This document shows positions 17,723-26,900 of a DNA stretch of 35,856 bases, in pieces. How positions within the stretch are numbered: the first letter of the stretch is position 1; each line of letters opens with the position of its first letter. The notes beneath the pieces are model-generated. The model did not search any database, was not told where the DNA came from, and worked only from the letters and a program-made list of their open reading frames with translations. The position numbers were made by a program, and so were the translations under genes. The DNA comes from Hydrogenophilales bacterium (GTDB lineage Bacteria; Pseudomonadota; Gammaproteobacteria; Burkholderiales; Thiobacillaceae), in contig JAGXGP010000004.1 of NCBI GenBank assembly GCA_024636775.1, forward strand, positions 1-35,856, read 5' to 3'.

Positions 17723-19077
17723 GCGACGCCAAACAAAAAATCTTGCTGGTGGAAGACGACCCGGGTTTGCAAAAGCAGCTCAAGTGGAGCCTGAGCGACT
17801 TCGAGTTGCTGATCGCGGCCGACCGCGACAGCGCCATCGCCCAGTTGCGTCGTCACGAACCGCCGGTGGTGCTGCTCGACCTTGGACTCCCCCCTGATGC
17901 AGACGGCGCCACCGAGGGCCTGGCAGCCCTGCAGGAAATATTGGTTTTATCACCGGCGACCAAAGTCATCGTCGTAACCGGCAACCTCGACCGCAGCAAT
18001 GCTGTACAGGCCATTCAGCTTGGTGCCTACGACTTTTTCCAGAAACCCTTTGAACCTGAAGTACTGGCTTTGATGGTCGCGCGCGCACTGCATGTACACG
18101 CGCTGGAAGCGGAAAATCGACTGCTGATTGCCCGACAGAGTGGCGCCGCGCTAAAGGGACTGATCACCAGCAGCGAGTCGATGCTTAAAATCTGCCGTAC
18201 TATTGAAAAAATCGCGCCGGCCAACGTCACCGTGTTGTTGCTGGGAGAATCCGGCACCGGCAAGGAAGTCCTGGCGCGCGGCGTCCATGATTTGTCTCCG
18301 CGCGCCGACAAGCGCTTTGTCGCCATCAATTGCGCGGCGATTCCCGACACCCTGCTCGAATCCGAGTTATTTGGTTATGAAAAAGGCGCCTTTACCGGTG
18401 CGGCCAAACAAACCATCGGAAAGATAGAGTATGCCAACGAAGGCACCCTGTTTCTCGATGAAATTGGCGATCTGCCGATGCCGCTTCAAGCCAAATTGCT
18501 TCGTTTTCTACAGGAACGTGTCATTGAGCGTCTGGGCGGCCGAGGCGAGATCCCGGTCGATGTGCGTATCGTATGCGCAACGCATCGCGACCTCGCTGCC
18601 ATGATCCGCGAGGGCAGCTTTCGGGAAGACCTTTACTATCGCTTGTCAGAGATTGCAGTGTCGATTCCGCCCCTGCGAGAGCGACCAGGCGACGCTGTAC
18701 TGTTGGCACTGGCTTTCCTGGAACGCAATGCGAAAGAGATGGGACGCAACATCCGCAGTTTTACTGCGGATGCACTGGGCGCGCTCGAGGCCCACGGCTG
18801 GCCGGGTAACGTTCGTGAAATGGAAAACCTGATCAAACGCGCCACCATCATGGCCGAAGGCAACCAAATCACCGTAGACGATCTTGGCTTCAAGGCAGAC
18901 CAAGTCGGAAACTTGCCTCTGAACCTTCGTCAGGCGCGCGAAAATGCCGAGCGAATGGCAATCACCCAAGCGCTCGTACGAAGTGAAGGCAACATCGCCC
19001 AGGCTGCAGAACTACTGGGTATCACGCGTCCAACGTTATACGATCTCATGGCAAAAATCGGGATGAAGCAATCCTAG
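17719..19077 (+). CDS. prsR: PEP-CTERM-box response regulator PrsR (sigma-54 activator)
   Basis: 452 residues, cytoplasmic transcription factor phosphorylated by PrsK. Receiver domain (1-125) with acidic pocket VEDD, phosphoacceptor Asp54 in VVLLDLGLP and Lys in FFQKPFEPE. AAA+ domain (about 148-380) with Walker A GESGTGKE, GAFTGA (the loop that contacts sigma-54), Walker B GTLFLDEIGDL and the arginine finger region FREDLYYRL. C-terminal FIS-type helix-turn-helix (about 405-450: GNIAQAAELLGITRPTLYDLMAKIG). The presence of -24/-12 promoters upstream of the sugar transferase and the PEP-CTERM gene fits its role. Last gene of its group. Confidence 0.96.
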   Translation: MSDAKQKILLVEDDPGLQKQLKWSLSDFELLIAADRDSAIAQLRRHEPPVVLLDLGLPPDADGATEGLAALQEILVLSPATKVIVVTGNLDRSNAVQAIQLGAYDFFQKPFEPEVLALMVARALHVHALEAENRLLIARQSGAALKGLITSSESMLKICRTIEKIAPANVTVLLLGESGTGKEVLARGVHDLSPRADKRFVAINCAAIPDTLLESELFGYEKGAFTGAAKQTIGKIEYANEGTLFLDEIGDLPMPLQAKLLRFLQERVIERLGGRGEIPVDVRIVCATHRDLAAMIREGSFREDLYYRLSEIAVSIPPLRERPGDAVLLALAFLERNAKEMGRNIRSFTADALGALEAHGWPGNVREMENLIKRATIMAEGNQITVDDLGFKADQVGNLPLNLRQARENAERMAITQALVRSEGNIAQAAELLGITRPTLYDLMAKIGMKQS

Positions 19078-19111
19078 AAATCCAAATTGGTCGCGACTGA
19101 GTAGAGAGCGC

Positions 19112-19143
19112 TGGCAAGTTGCGAGGACAGCTGGTTCTTGCCA
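19112..19143. repeat. Inverted repeat after prsR
   Basis: TGGCAAG and CTTGCCA, perfect 7-bp arms with an 18-base loop, in the 225-base gap between the convergent prsR and MMPL genes. It lacks a T-run on either side, so it is only a weak candidate terminator or processing site. No gene is visible in the rest of the gap. Confidence 0.3.
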
Positions 19144-19302
19144 ATAATGCGGCCAGCGTGCCACGGTTCGGCTCAGCCCGATGCATTCCCCCACGGGAAA
19201 TAGGGATGGTGGGCGGCTGTAACAAATTCAATATTGCTGCGGCATTTACAACTCTTTCGAGCGGTCAATTGTGGTTGTTTGGATTACCCGGTAAGCCAAG
19301 CG

Positions 19303-21579
19303 TCATTTCACCCGATGGCGTAATCCCAACAAGGCGGGCATCAACAGCAATTCAAACACCTGACCTGCAAAAAGTCCGACAGCACACAATATGCCAAAAT
19401 GGGCTGTCGGGCTGAAATCTGACAGTCCCAGCAAGCTAAACTGGGCAATTAACACGATCGAAATGGCAATAACTGCCCGGCCTGAGCTTTCGACACTGCG
19501 GATGATGGCGAACACAGGACTTACGCCGTGACGAATACGGTGCAGATAGCCGTGATACAAATGGATGGTGTCATCCACCGTAATGCCCAGAATGACCCCA
19601 GCGATCATCACGGTTGCGACATCAAGCGCAATGCCCACCGTGCCCATCATCACAAAAATGAAAAACAATGGTGCGAGGTTCGGCACCAGACAGATTAGCG
19701 CCCCGCGGAACGAGTGGAACAGCAGCGCCAACAGCAGCAGAATCTGCAAAAAGGCGGAGGAGAAGCTTTTGACTTGGCCTTCTACGATGCGATCTTCCTG
19801 ATCTGAAAACAGTCGTCCAAATCCTGCGAAGTCGACTTCCACCCCGTCGATCGGATGCGCAATCACGTAAGCACGCGTCTTTTCGATTACCCGGCTGATT
19901 TCGTTTGCACCGTGAACATTCAGACTGAGGGTGATGCGGCCGCGCTGGAATTCTCTATTGACCAGTTCATACAAGTCGTCGCCGTCATAGATAAGCAGGA
20001 GTTGTTTAACCACTTTTCGATTGGTCGGAAGCGCATTGGGGCCGAGGTCTTCGCCTCTGAAAGCGCTATTCATTTGTTCCAATACGTCGACCATCGAAAA
20101 GGCGCGATCGACTTCGGGCTGTTGTTTGACCCAAACTTGCAATTTCTTGATTTGAGCCAATGTGGCCGGGTCTTTGAGACTGTCGCGCGACGATCCAGTG
20201 AGCACAATTTCGAGGCTGGTAACGCCGGACAACTTGTTTTCTATTTTGTCCGTGCTGCGGCTAATGACATGATCTGGCGCGAAAAACTTGATCAGATTGG
20301 ACTCGACCTTGACCTGCATCACCAACGGAATCGTCGCCAGCACAAGCACGACAGTCACGATCAGAACGGCTCTCGCGTTACGCAAACTAAACACTGCCAC
20401 AGCAGCGGCAAGGCGACGAGCGTGTGCCAAGCCGGAGCCTCGCCGCGGCCAGCGTGGCGTATCCCATTTCAGCAGAATCGGTGGCACCAGAATGAACACC
20501 ACCAGAAACACCATCAGCGTACCGATTGCACCCGCCAGGCCAAACGTCTGGACCGGCGGGATATCCACCCAAAGCAGGCTCAGCAAGCCAGCACCGGTCG
20601 TCAGTACATTGAACAGTCCGGGCTTAAAGGTATCCTTCAGCGCCCGTGCGATGCGTTGCGGGCGCTTCAACAGGGCGACACGTGCGCGCTGGATGGCTGC
20701 ATACAAATGCAGCAGCGTAGCCGTCGTGTAAGCGGCCATCAGGGTAGGAATCATCGCGGTGATCGGCGTGTAGGGTTGCCCAGACAGCACCAATCCGGCC
20801 ACACTGGCCGAGACCACCGCACCCACGGCAAGACCCCCCACCACTACCGGGCGAACCCGGCCCACCACCCACCACATCAGCGCCAATCCAATCACAACCG
20901 TGAGCGGAATGAAAATGGCACTGTCACGCCAGATCGAGTGGAGCTCCTCGACCGTTTGCGCCACGGTTCCGGCAGTGGCTGTGTGGACGGATTTGAGGGT
21001 CGGCTCGGCCGCGATAGCGGCTTTGAGCGCGAGATAAACATCGCGCCGGGCGAGACTTTCCTTAAGAAATATCGGGCGCACCACCAGCGCTACGGCCCGA
21101 CCATCTTCCGACGCAATCAGGCCAGGCGCAAAGGCATCGCTCATCACACGGGCTTTCCACTCGGCGGGAGTACGTGTATCCAGCTTGTTCGGGTCAACCA
21201 GCCGAGACACGGCAAAGCCATCGTCAGTGGCCTCGATATGTTCGACCGTGGTCAATGTCAGTACCCGATCAACCGAGGGGTGCCGCTCCATCTTCTGCGC
21301 GGCGCGATGCAGCGTGGCGAGAAATGCTGGCGAATAGAGCGCGTCGCCTTCAAACAGGGCAATTATGGCTTCGTCGTTGGGAAATTCCTTGAACAACGAA
21401 TTGCGCAGCTGGATAGCCGGCGCATCAGGCGGTGAATAAATATCGCCCGCGTTATTGAAATGAATATTAAAAAGAATTGGCAGTGATGCCAGTTGAATCC
21501 CGAGCAGAATCGCCAGCGCCAGCCACGGCGGCAGCAGGGGGACGCGGGTGCCATTGAACCAGGCCTTCAGCATCTCCAT
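19303..21579 (-). CDS. MMPL/RND-type transporter permease
   Basis: 758 residues, inner membrane. Classic duplicated RND layout: membrane segment 1 (about 18-38), a large periplasmic loop, membrane segments 2-6 (about 215-375, SIWRDSAIFIPLTVVIGLALMWW), membrane segment 7 (about 405-425), a second periplasmic loop, and segments 8-12 (about 615-750) with GVILGITVDDTIHLYHGYLHRIRHG, where the paired acidic residues (VDD) in the membrane are the proton-relay type seen in the MMPL/HpnN-like branch. Tripartite drug efflux pumps are about 1000 residues or more, so this is the smaller lipid-exporter-like branch. Third gene of the trio: it starts 13 bases after the outer membrane protein gene. Confidence 0.9.
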   Translation of the reverse strand: MEMLKAWFNGTRVPLLPPWLALAILLGIQLASLPILFNIHFNNAGDIYSPPDAPAIQLRNSLFKEFPNDEAIIALFEGDALYSPAFLATLHRAAQKMERHPSVDRVLTLTTVEHIEATDDGFAVSRLVDPNKLDTRTPAEWKARVMSDAFAPGLIASEDGRAVALVVRPIFLKESLARRDVYLALKAAIAAEPTLKSVHTATAGTVAQTVEELHSIWRDSAIFIPLTVVIGLALMWWVVGRVRPVVVGGLAVGAVVSASVAGLVLSGQPYTPITAMIPTLMAAYTTATLLHLYAAIQRARVALLKRPQRIARALKDTFKPGLFNVLTTGAGLLSLLWVDIPPVQTFGLAGAIGTLMVFLVVFILVPPILLKWDTPRWPRRGSGLAHARRLAAAVAVFSLRNARAVLIVTVVLVLATIPLVMQVKVESNLIKFFAPDHVISRSTDKIENKLSGVTSLEIVLTGSSRDSLKDPATLAQIKKLQVWVKQQPEVDRAFSMVDVLEQMNSAFRGEDLGPNALPTNRKVVKQLLLIYDGDDLYELVNREFQRGRITLSLNVHGANEISRVIEKTRAYVIAHPIDGVEVDFAGFGRLFSDQEDRIVEGQVKSFSSAFLQILLLLALLFHSFRGALICLVPNLAPLFFIFVMMGTVGIALDVATVMIAGVILGITVDDTIHLYHGYLHRIRHGVSPVFAIIRSVESSGRAVIAISIVLIAQFSLLGLSDFSPTAHFGILCAVGLFAGQVFELLLMPALLGLRHRVK

Positions 21580-21592
21580 GCAATGATTCCGT

Positions 21593-23038
21593 TCAGAATT
21601 TAGTACGCAGACCCAGCGTGATCAGCGAATGATCCTGGTGGAAACCACCCAGGGTACGTGCCTCACCGTTGAAGTAATGCGCAGCAACATACACCTCATG
21701 CGGCTCCCAGCCAACATAGCTGAGCTTGGGGCTAAGATAGACATCGTGTACGTTAAAGCCGGTGGAAAAGCGCATCCCGGCTTTCCAGCGTCCCCGTCCA
21801 AAACTGGTCTCGACTTCGCCATTGGCGCCGTAATACTCCTTCAACTCAAGGATGCTGCGATCGCTTTGTAGCGCATGAGCGACCAGCTGTAGATTGACGC
21901 GGATATCCTTCCCGCCAGGAAAAAATTCCACAGCGCCGATCCAGTCGAGTGAGTGTGTGGTGTCCATCGCAGTGGTAGTCAAGGTCACCGGTACATTGTC
22001 TGTGTACCCTGCTTCCATTCTCCAGGTGAGGCCACCCCGAACCAGTTCCAGATCAGCACCGACAAAATTGTTGAACGGATGCACCGCGGTGAGCGAAAGC
22101 GGCCCGACACGGTAATACGGCAACGACTGCCGGGTTCTCGCCAGCGTAATGCCGAAATCAAACGGCTCGCCGGTCTTGCTTAAACGTACGGCACCACCGC
22201 CGCTACCGTGTTCATCTTCTTCAATCCGCGCAGCGCCCACCAAAAACGCAAGTGCGGGGCTAGGAGCAATACCGAGCACCTGACCTGTACTGCGGTTTAT
22301 CGGACTCCAAACGCTGGCCACGTCGGGCAGTTGCGCGCCCCGAAATACCGGCAAATACACTGCATCCAGCTTGTAGTCGCCAAAACTTTGTTCCCAGCGC
22401 GCAGCCAGTTGGGCACGGCGACGGTCAGGCAAATCATCCAGTACGAATCGGGTGAGGTCGGTACGGCTCACACGGTCAGCCAGCGGGATTTCATCGGCGC
22501 GACCCCATATGATGGTCTGTGCGCCGAGTGTCAGGCGGGTATCCCCATTGCGGTAGCGCGCATAAGTGTCACTGTAATCTACCAGCGACTCCCGATGATC
22601 CGCACGACCCCCGTCCTGCATCATGCCATCGAGCCGTGCGCCAGCACGAAACTCCCAGTTATTGGTGGATTGCCACAAAACATAAGGGCTGATGCGCAGA
22701 GTGGAATAGGTATCGGCTTCCGGCGCGTCGAGCAGGCCTCCCGCTTCCAGCAACAGATCATCAATGCCATATTTGAGCGTGGGCTGGAATCCGCGCGCCC
22801 TTGGTTTACGACTGCGCGAGGTTGGGGGCGGCAGATCATCCGCTGCGTTGATCATTGGTGCAGCTACGCCGGGAGCAGCTTCAGCTGAGGCCGGACGCGA
22901 CTTCCGTGTCGGGGTGCGCGGCGGAGGCAGGTCATCGGTTGTGATTTCCGCCTCACCTCGAAGAGGTGGCAAACCGTCAGCCGCATAGACGGGCAGAACA
23001 AAGAGCGACAGACTCAAGCTCAGCAACATGTTTTTCAT
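21593..23038 (-). CDS. Outer membrane beta-barrel protein of the transport trio, function unknown
   Basis: 481 residues. Signal peptide MKNMLLSLSLSLFVLPVYA. Residues 21-82 are a disordered, basic Pro-rich linker with the motif DDLPPP repeated at 35-40 and 67-72, each followed by a basic RKSR/RKPR segment. From about 85 the sequence alternates like a beta-barrel (TLRISPYVLWQSTNNWEFRAGARLDG, DTRLTLGAQTIIWGRADEIPLAD) and ends with HSLITLGLRTKF, the terminal Phe typical of BAM-inserted barrels. WGRADEIPLADRVS is reminiscent of DUF1302-type proteins but I cannot confirm membership. Its start overlaps the stop of the LolA-like gene (ATGA), and the MMPL gene follows after 13 bases. Confidence 0.75.
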   Translation of the reverse strand: MKNMLLSLSLSLFVLPVYAADGLPPLRGEAEITTDDLPPPRTPTRKSRPASAEAAPGVAAPMINAADDLPPPTSRSRKPRARGFQPTLKYGIDDLLLEAGGLLDAPEADTYSTLRISPYVLWQSTNNWEFRAGARLDGMMQDGGRADHRESLVDYSDTYARYRNGDTRLTLGAQTIIWGRADEIPLADRVSRTDLTRFVLDDLPDRRRAQLAARWEQSFGDYKLDAVYLPVFRGAQLPDVASVWSPINRSTGQVLGIAPSPALAFLVGAARIEEDEHGSGGGAVRLSKTGEPFDFGITLARTRQSLPYYRVGPLSLTAVHPFNNFVGADLELVRGGLTWRMEAGYTDNVPVTLTTTAMDTTHSLDWIGAVEFFPGGKDIRVNLQLVAHALQSDRSILELKEYYGANGEVETSFGRGRWKAGMRFSTGFNVHDVYLSPKLSYVGWEPHEVYVAAHYFNGEARTLGGFHQDHSLITLGLRTKF

Positions 23039-23862
23039 GGGCGATATTCCGATTCCAGGCTTTCGTCAGCCAAAGTTTGGGGAGTGAAAAGTTTGGACGG
23101 CAACTTTTGATCATACAGCGCGATATCGACAACCATGCGAGTTTCGTGGCCGCTCGCAAGGTCTATCATGCGGCTATCGGTCAAGGTCCAATAGCCCTGA
23201 TTGCGCTTTTTCGCACGCAGAAGCCAACGCTTGCTAGGGGCATTGGTGTCTTTCTCAAAATAATCCATGCGTTGCAGAATGGCAGTCGAAGGGTCGATCC
23301 AGCTGATGCGTATTTTATAGGCGGAATCATCAGCGTCCAGTGGCACACTTTCGAGCACATCACAGAGGATGCCATTCTCAGTTTGCTTACCGAGTATACG
23401 GTGACGATCCTTAGAAGGCTTGCGTTCCTGCAGGTCCTCGAAAAACAAGTCGGAACCAACAAAGCGCCCGCCTTTGCGGTCGCTCGAAATACGCCGCACC
23501 CGGTCGAGCGCGGGAAGATAAAGCCACTGGTCAGTAGTGCCATCGACTTTGTCGATGCTCAGAAGACCGGTGCCCGCGATATCTTCCGGATCGAGAAAGC
23601 GAATCAGGTTAGCGGTTTCACCACCCGATTTGTCGAGCCGATAAGTGACGATTTCACGGATGCGTGGCGCCCGGCCCTTTTCGGTCAGCACCATGCGGCC
23701 CAGTGTGGTCAGGTCGCGCCCGTTGGGGCGATCATAGACGCGCTGCGCCAACAGCAATGCGTCGTTGGCCATGGCGGGTGCCGTCAAAGTGAAGCCGCCC
23801 GCCAACAGCAATAATAAAATAACAGACGAGCGAAACCACTGGCTTAAGTTTTGCTGATTCAT
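23035..23862 (-). CDS. LolA-like periplasmic protein (outer membrane lipoprotein-sorting family)
   Basis: 275 residues with a signal peptide cleaved around APAMA-ND (residue 32). Features of the PF17131-type LolA-like family: RMVLTEKGRAPRIREIVTYRLD, LIRFLDPEDIAGTGLLSID, QWLYLPALDRVRRISSDRKGGRFVGSDLFFEDL and YDQKLPSKLFTPQTL near the end. Members have the unclosed half-barrel of LolA/LolB and carry a lipid or lipoprotein across the periplasm, often next to MMPL permeases. First gene of the leftward trio, divergent from prsT (start-to-start 123 bases). A role in lipid transfer between the MMPL permease and the outer membrane protein is inference. Confidence 0.87.
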   Translation of the reverse strand: MNQQNLSQWFRSSVILLLLLAGGFTLTAPAMANDALLLAQRVYDRPNGRDLTTLGRMVLTEKGRAPRIREIVTYRLDKSGGETANLIRFLDPEDIAGTGLLSIDKVDGTTDQWLYLPALDRVRRISSDRKGGRFVGSDLFFEDLQERKPSKDRHRILGKQTENGILCDVLESVPLDADDSAYKIRISWIDPSTAILQRMDYFEKDTNAPSKRWLLRAKKRNQGYWTLTDSRMIDLASGHETRMVVDIALYDQKLPSKLFTPQTLADESLESEYRP

Positions 23863-23949
23863 CTGGCGCGTTCCCTAGATATCATAATGGCATACCAGTT
23901 TATCGATAAAAAGGAGCGATATACTGTCTGGCGATCCGCATAGTTGTTG

Positions 23950-23964
23950 AATGTGTAACACATT
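23950..23964. promoter_or_regulatory. Perfect 15-base palindrome, possible operator
   Basis: AATGTGTAACACATT: 7-base arms around a central A, in the 123-base region between the divergent LolA-like and prsT genes, 21 bases upstream of the prsT ATG. It would overlap a possible -10 (TATTCT, 23964-23969) for prsT. No protein can be named for it. Confidence 0.45.
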
Positions 23965-23985
23965 ATTCTAAACAGGATTTCTTTA

Positions 23986-26775
23986 ATGCGCCTATTTTCA
24001 CACCCGTACACCGCCCGACCAAGCCGATTGCTGATCACCTGCTTGCTATGTCTCGGCTTAGCCGCCTGCAGCGGAGAAAGTAGTGAGTCTCTTCTTGGCC
24101 AGGCAAAAGCAAGCATCGCCAAAGGCGACCTGAAAGCAGCAACTATCCAGCTCAAAAACGCAGTTATCGCAGACGACAAAAACGCCGATGCACGTTATGA
24201 ACTAGGCAAGCTATATCTCGAACAAAGTGACATGCCTAGCGCCGAAAAAGAGTTTCGGCGTGCCCGTGAAATCGGCTATGCGGCAAGCACCGTCAATCCG
24301 ATGATTGCCCGTGCGGTGCTTGGGCAGCGTGAATACCAGCGAGTGCTGGATGAACTACCCGCCCCGACCGAAAGCAACGCAGATGCCGCCACGCTGCATG
24401 CGCTGCGCGCCACGGCCGAACTCAGACTGGGGCGCAAGGAAGACGCACGCAAAACGATACAGGTCGCACTGCAAGCCGCACCTGGCAATGTCGATGTCCA
24501 TCTGGCGCTGGCCGAATTGGCCCTGTCTGACGGCGATGCCGAAAAAGCCATGCAGGAACTCGACCAGGCATTGCGCATTGACCCCAAACACCGCGACAGC
24601 CTGATGCTGAAGGGAGACCTGCTGCGCGCCACCAAAAAGCCGGTTGAAGCCGTCGCGGTCTATCGTAAAATCCTCGAAATCGACCCCCGACATACCGATG
24701 CCAGGCTGGCACTGGCGGGTATCGCCATCGCCGACAACAAACTGGATGAGGCACGCAAAGAAGTCAACGCTGCACTGAAGTTCACCCCCGGCAACCTGCA
24801 GGCACGTTACACCGAAGCGTTGATCGACTTCCGCGAAAAGAAAACCGAAAGTGCACGCGACCATCTGGCAGGCGTATTGAAGGCTGCCCCCAGCTTTGTG
24901 CCCGCGCTGTTACTGGGTGGGTCGATCGAATACGCACTCGGCAACCTGCAAACCGCCGAAGCGCACCTCAACAAGGTGATCAAGGCCGCGCCAAACAATC
25001 TCTATGCGTTGCGTCTGCTGGCTGCTTCACAATTGCGCCTGGGCCGCCCGGACGATGCCGCGCGAACCCTTGTGCCAGCGCTTAGATCCGCCAATCCAGA
25101 CGCTGGCGTGCTGGTCGTTGCGGGCGAAATCGCGCTGGTCAAGAAAGACTTTTCTCAAGCATCGTCGTACTTTGAACAAGCCACCAAGCGCAATCCTGAT
25201 AATGCGGCCATCCGCACCGAGCTCGGCATTTCCCGCCTGGCCCAGGGTGACAGCCGCGCCATGGCCGACTTGCAAGTCGCCGCCGAAATGGAGGGTGCCA
25301 ACAGCCGAGCCGACACCTTCATCATCCTCAACCAGCTCAAGAAAAAAGAATTTGATGCTGCTTTAAAAAGCATCGCCGCACTTGAGAAAAAGCAGTCCGC
25401 CAGCCCATTAACCTGGAACTACCGGGGCGCTGCCTACCTCGGTAAGCAGGACGTGGCCCGCGCACGCGACAGCTTTAGCCGAGCGCTCAAAATCGATTCC
25501 GCGTTTTTTCCTGCCGCAGCCAATCTGGCGCAACTCGACCTCAAGGATAAACAACCTGCTGCGGCAAAAAGCCGGTTCGAGGGCATCCTCAAGGCCGACC
25601 CCAAGCACCTCAACGCGATGCTCGCGCTGGGTGATCTGAGCCTGCTCGACAAAGATGAAAAAACCTACGTCAAGTGGCTGAAAACAGCCGCCTCCGCCCA
25701 CCCCCAGGCACTGCAACCGCGAGTGGCACTGGCGCGCTACCAACTCGCCAAAGGCGACAAAAACCAGGCTCTCTCCACGGCGCGCGAAGCTGTCAACGTC
25801 CAACCTGACAACCCGGCCGCGCTCGAGCTCCTCGGTACCACCCAACTGGCGCTGGGGGACACCACCAACGCGCTAGGCAGCTACCGCAAGCTGGTCGAGC
25901 GCCTGCCCGGCCAGGCCTCACCCCTGATCAAGCTCGCCACCGCGCAGATCACTGCCAAAGACCCCGCCGGCGCACGAAAAACCCTGCAGGAAGCCCTGCT
26001 CATCCAGTCGGACTTCCTCGACGCGCAACTGATGCTGGGCGGTGTCGAGATCCAGGATGCGCACTTTGACGCGGCCCACAAACTTGCCAGGCAAGTGCAG
26101 CAGCAAAAACCCGACAATCCGGCGGGTTTCGTACTAGAAGGGGATACCGCGTTCGCGCGCAAGAATTACCCTGCCGCCCTCGCCGCCTACGAGCGCGCGC
26201 AAAAACTCAATCCTTCCGGCGCACTGCTCGCCCGCCAGTTGCCAGTTTTCAACGCCACCCAGCGCCCCGAAGAAGGCGAAAAACGCCTCGCCGCCTGGCT
26301 GACCACTCACCCACAAGACGCCGGCATCCGTGCCGCGCTGGCCGAAAGCCTGATCAAACGCAAGCAATACGCCGCCGCCGCCGACCAATATCAGATCCTG
26401 TACAAGAGCAACCCCAACAACCTCATTGTCCTGAACAACCTGGCCTGGGCACTACTGGAAACCAATGACAACCGCGCGCTCGGATACGCCGAGCAGGCGT
26501 TCAAGCTCAACCCCGACAATCCTGCCGTAATGGATACGCTGGGATGGATCCTGGCACAGCAGGGCCAGACCGAACGCGGCATCAAACTGCTGAAGCAGGC
26601 GCTAGCCAAAGTCCCGGACGCTGCGGAAATCCAGTTTCACCTCGCCGCAGCCCATGCCAAATCGGGCGACCGCACCCGTGCACGGGGCGAACTCGAACGC
26701 CTTCTGACAAGTGGGGTAGCATTCCCCCAAGAGCAAGAGGCACGCGCCCTGCTCAAACAACTTACAGCCAAATAA
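23986..26775 (+). CDS. prsT: PEP-CTERM system TPR-repeat lipoprotein PrsT (copy 1)
   Basis: 929 residues. Lipoprotein signal with lipobox LAAC, Cys28. The rest is a long series of tetratricopeptide repeats (I estimate 20 or more), for example AKGDLKAATIQLKNAVIADDKNADARYELGKLY split over successive repeats and QPDNPAALELLGTTQLALGD, ending NPDNPAVMDTLGWILAQQGQTERGIKLLKQAL. Length and architecture match the PrsT family (TIGR02917 type), a scaffold of the exosortase/exopolysaccharide system at the outer or inner membrane face. The start is supported by AGGA at 23973 upstream. It is followed 125 bases later by a second, homologous gene. Confidence 0.9.
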   Translation: MRLFSHPYTARPSRLLITCLLCLGLAACSGESSESLLGQAKASIAKGDLKAATIQLKNAVIADDKNADARYELGKLYLEQSDMPSAEKEFRRAREIGYAASTVNPMIARAVLGQREYQRVLDELPAPTESNADAATLHALRATAELRLGRKEDARKTIQVALQAAPGNVDVHLALAELALSDGDAEKAMQELDQALRIDPKHRDSLMLKGDLLRATKKPVEAVAVYRKILEIDPRHTDARLALAGIAIADNKLDEARKEVNAALKFTPGNLQARYTEALIDFREKKTESARDHLAGVLKAAPSFVPALLLGGSIEYALGNLQTAEAHLNKVIKAAPNNLYALRLLAASQLRLGRPDDAARTLVPALRSANPDAGVLVVAGEIALVKKDFSQASSYFEQATKRNPDNAAIRTELGISRLAQGDSRAMADLQVAAEMEGANSRADTFIILNQLKKKEFDAALKSIAALEKKQSASPLTWNYRGAAYLGKQDVARARDSFSRALKIDSAFFPAAANLAQLDLKDKQPAAAKSRFEGILKADPKHLNAMLALGDLSLLDKDEKTYVKWLKTAASAHPQALQPRVALARYQLAKGDKNQALSTAREAVNVQPDNPAALELLGTTQLALGDTTNALGSYRKLVERLPGQASPLIKLATAQITAKDPAGARKTLQEALLIQSDFLDAQLMLGGVEIQDAHFDAAHKLARQVQQQKPDNPAGFVLEGDTAFARKNYPAALAAYERAQKLNPSGALLARQLPVFNATQRPEEGEKRLAAWLTTHPQDAGIRAALAESLIKRKQYAAAADQYQILYKSNPNNLIVLNNLAWALLETNDNRALGYAEQAFKLNPDNPAVMDTLGWILAQQGQTERGIKLLKQALAKVPDAAEIQFHLAAAHAKSGDRTRARGELERLLTSGVAFPQEQEARALLKQLTAK

Positions 26776-26790
26776 GTTGCCAGATTTACT

Positions 26791-26843
26791 TTGAAGCGTA
26801 CAACACATCGAGGTCTTGTGTGGTCGCGCCCCCGCAGCTTCAA
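26791..26843 (+). repeat. Nested inverted repeats in the gap between the two prsT genes
   Basis: Outer arms TTGAAGC (26791-26797) and GCTTCAA (26837-26843) enclose inner arms ACACA (26803-26807) and TGTGT (26817-26821). In RNA this would give a two-level hairpin between the two genes. No T-run follows, so not a canonical terminator. Confidence 0.3.
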
Positions 26844-26900
26844 GCAGTCATTGAGTCTGTGTTTTCTTGATCCGACAATGTAACCCAGTGGAGTTTGCAG

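Noticed and set aside
19855-21435. A 526-codon open frame on the plus strand
   Set aside because: It is antisense to the MMPL permease gene, whose protein has clear RND features throughout; the antisense translation is rich in His/Arg/Gln with no recognisable domain.
22966-23814. A 282-codon open frame on the plus strand
   Set aside because: Antisense to the LolA-like gene; no domain and no supporting ribosome site.
26821-26835. Possible -24/-12 element before prsT copy 2 (TGGTCGCGCCCCCGC)
   Set aside because: GG and GC have the right spacing, but positions 4-6 and 12-13 disagree with the consensus and with the two good promoters in this window.
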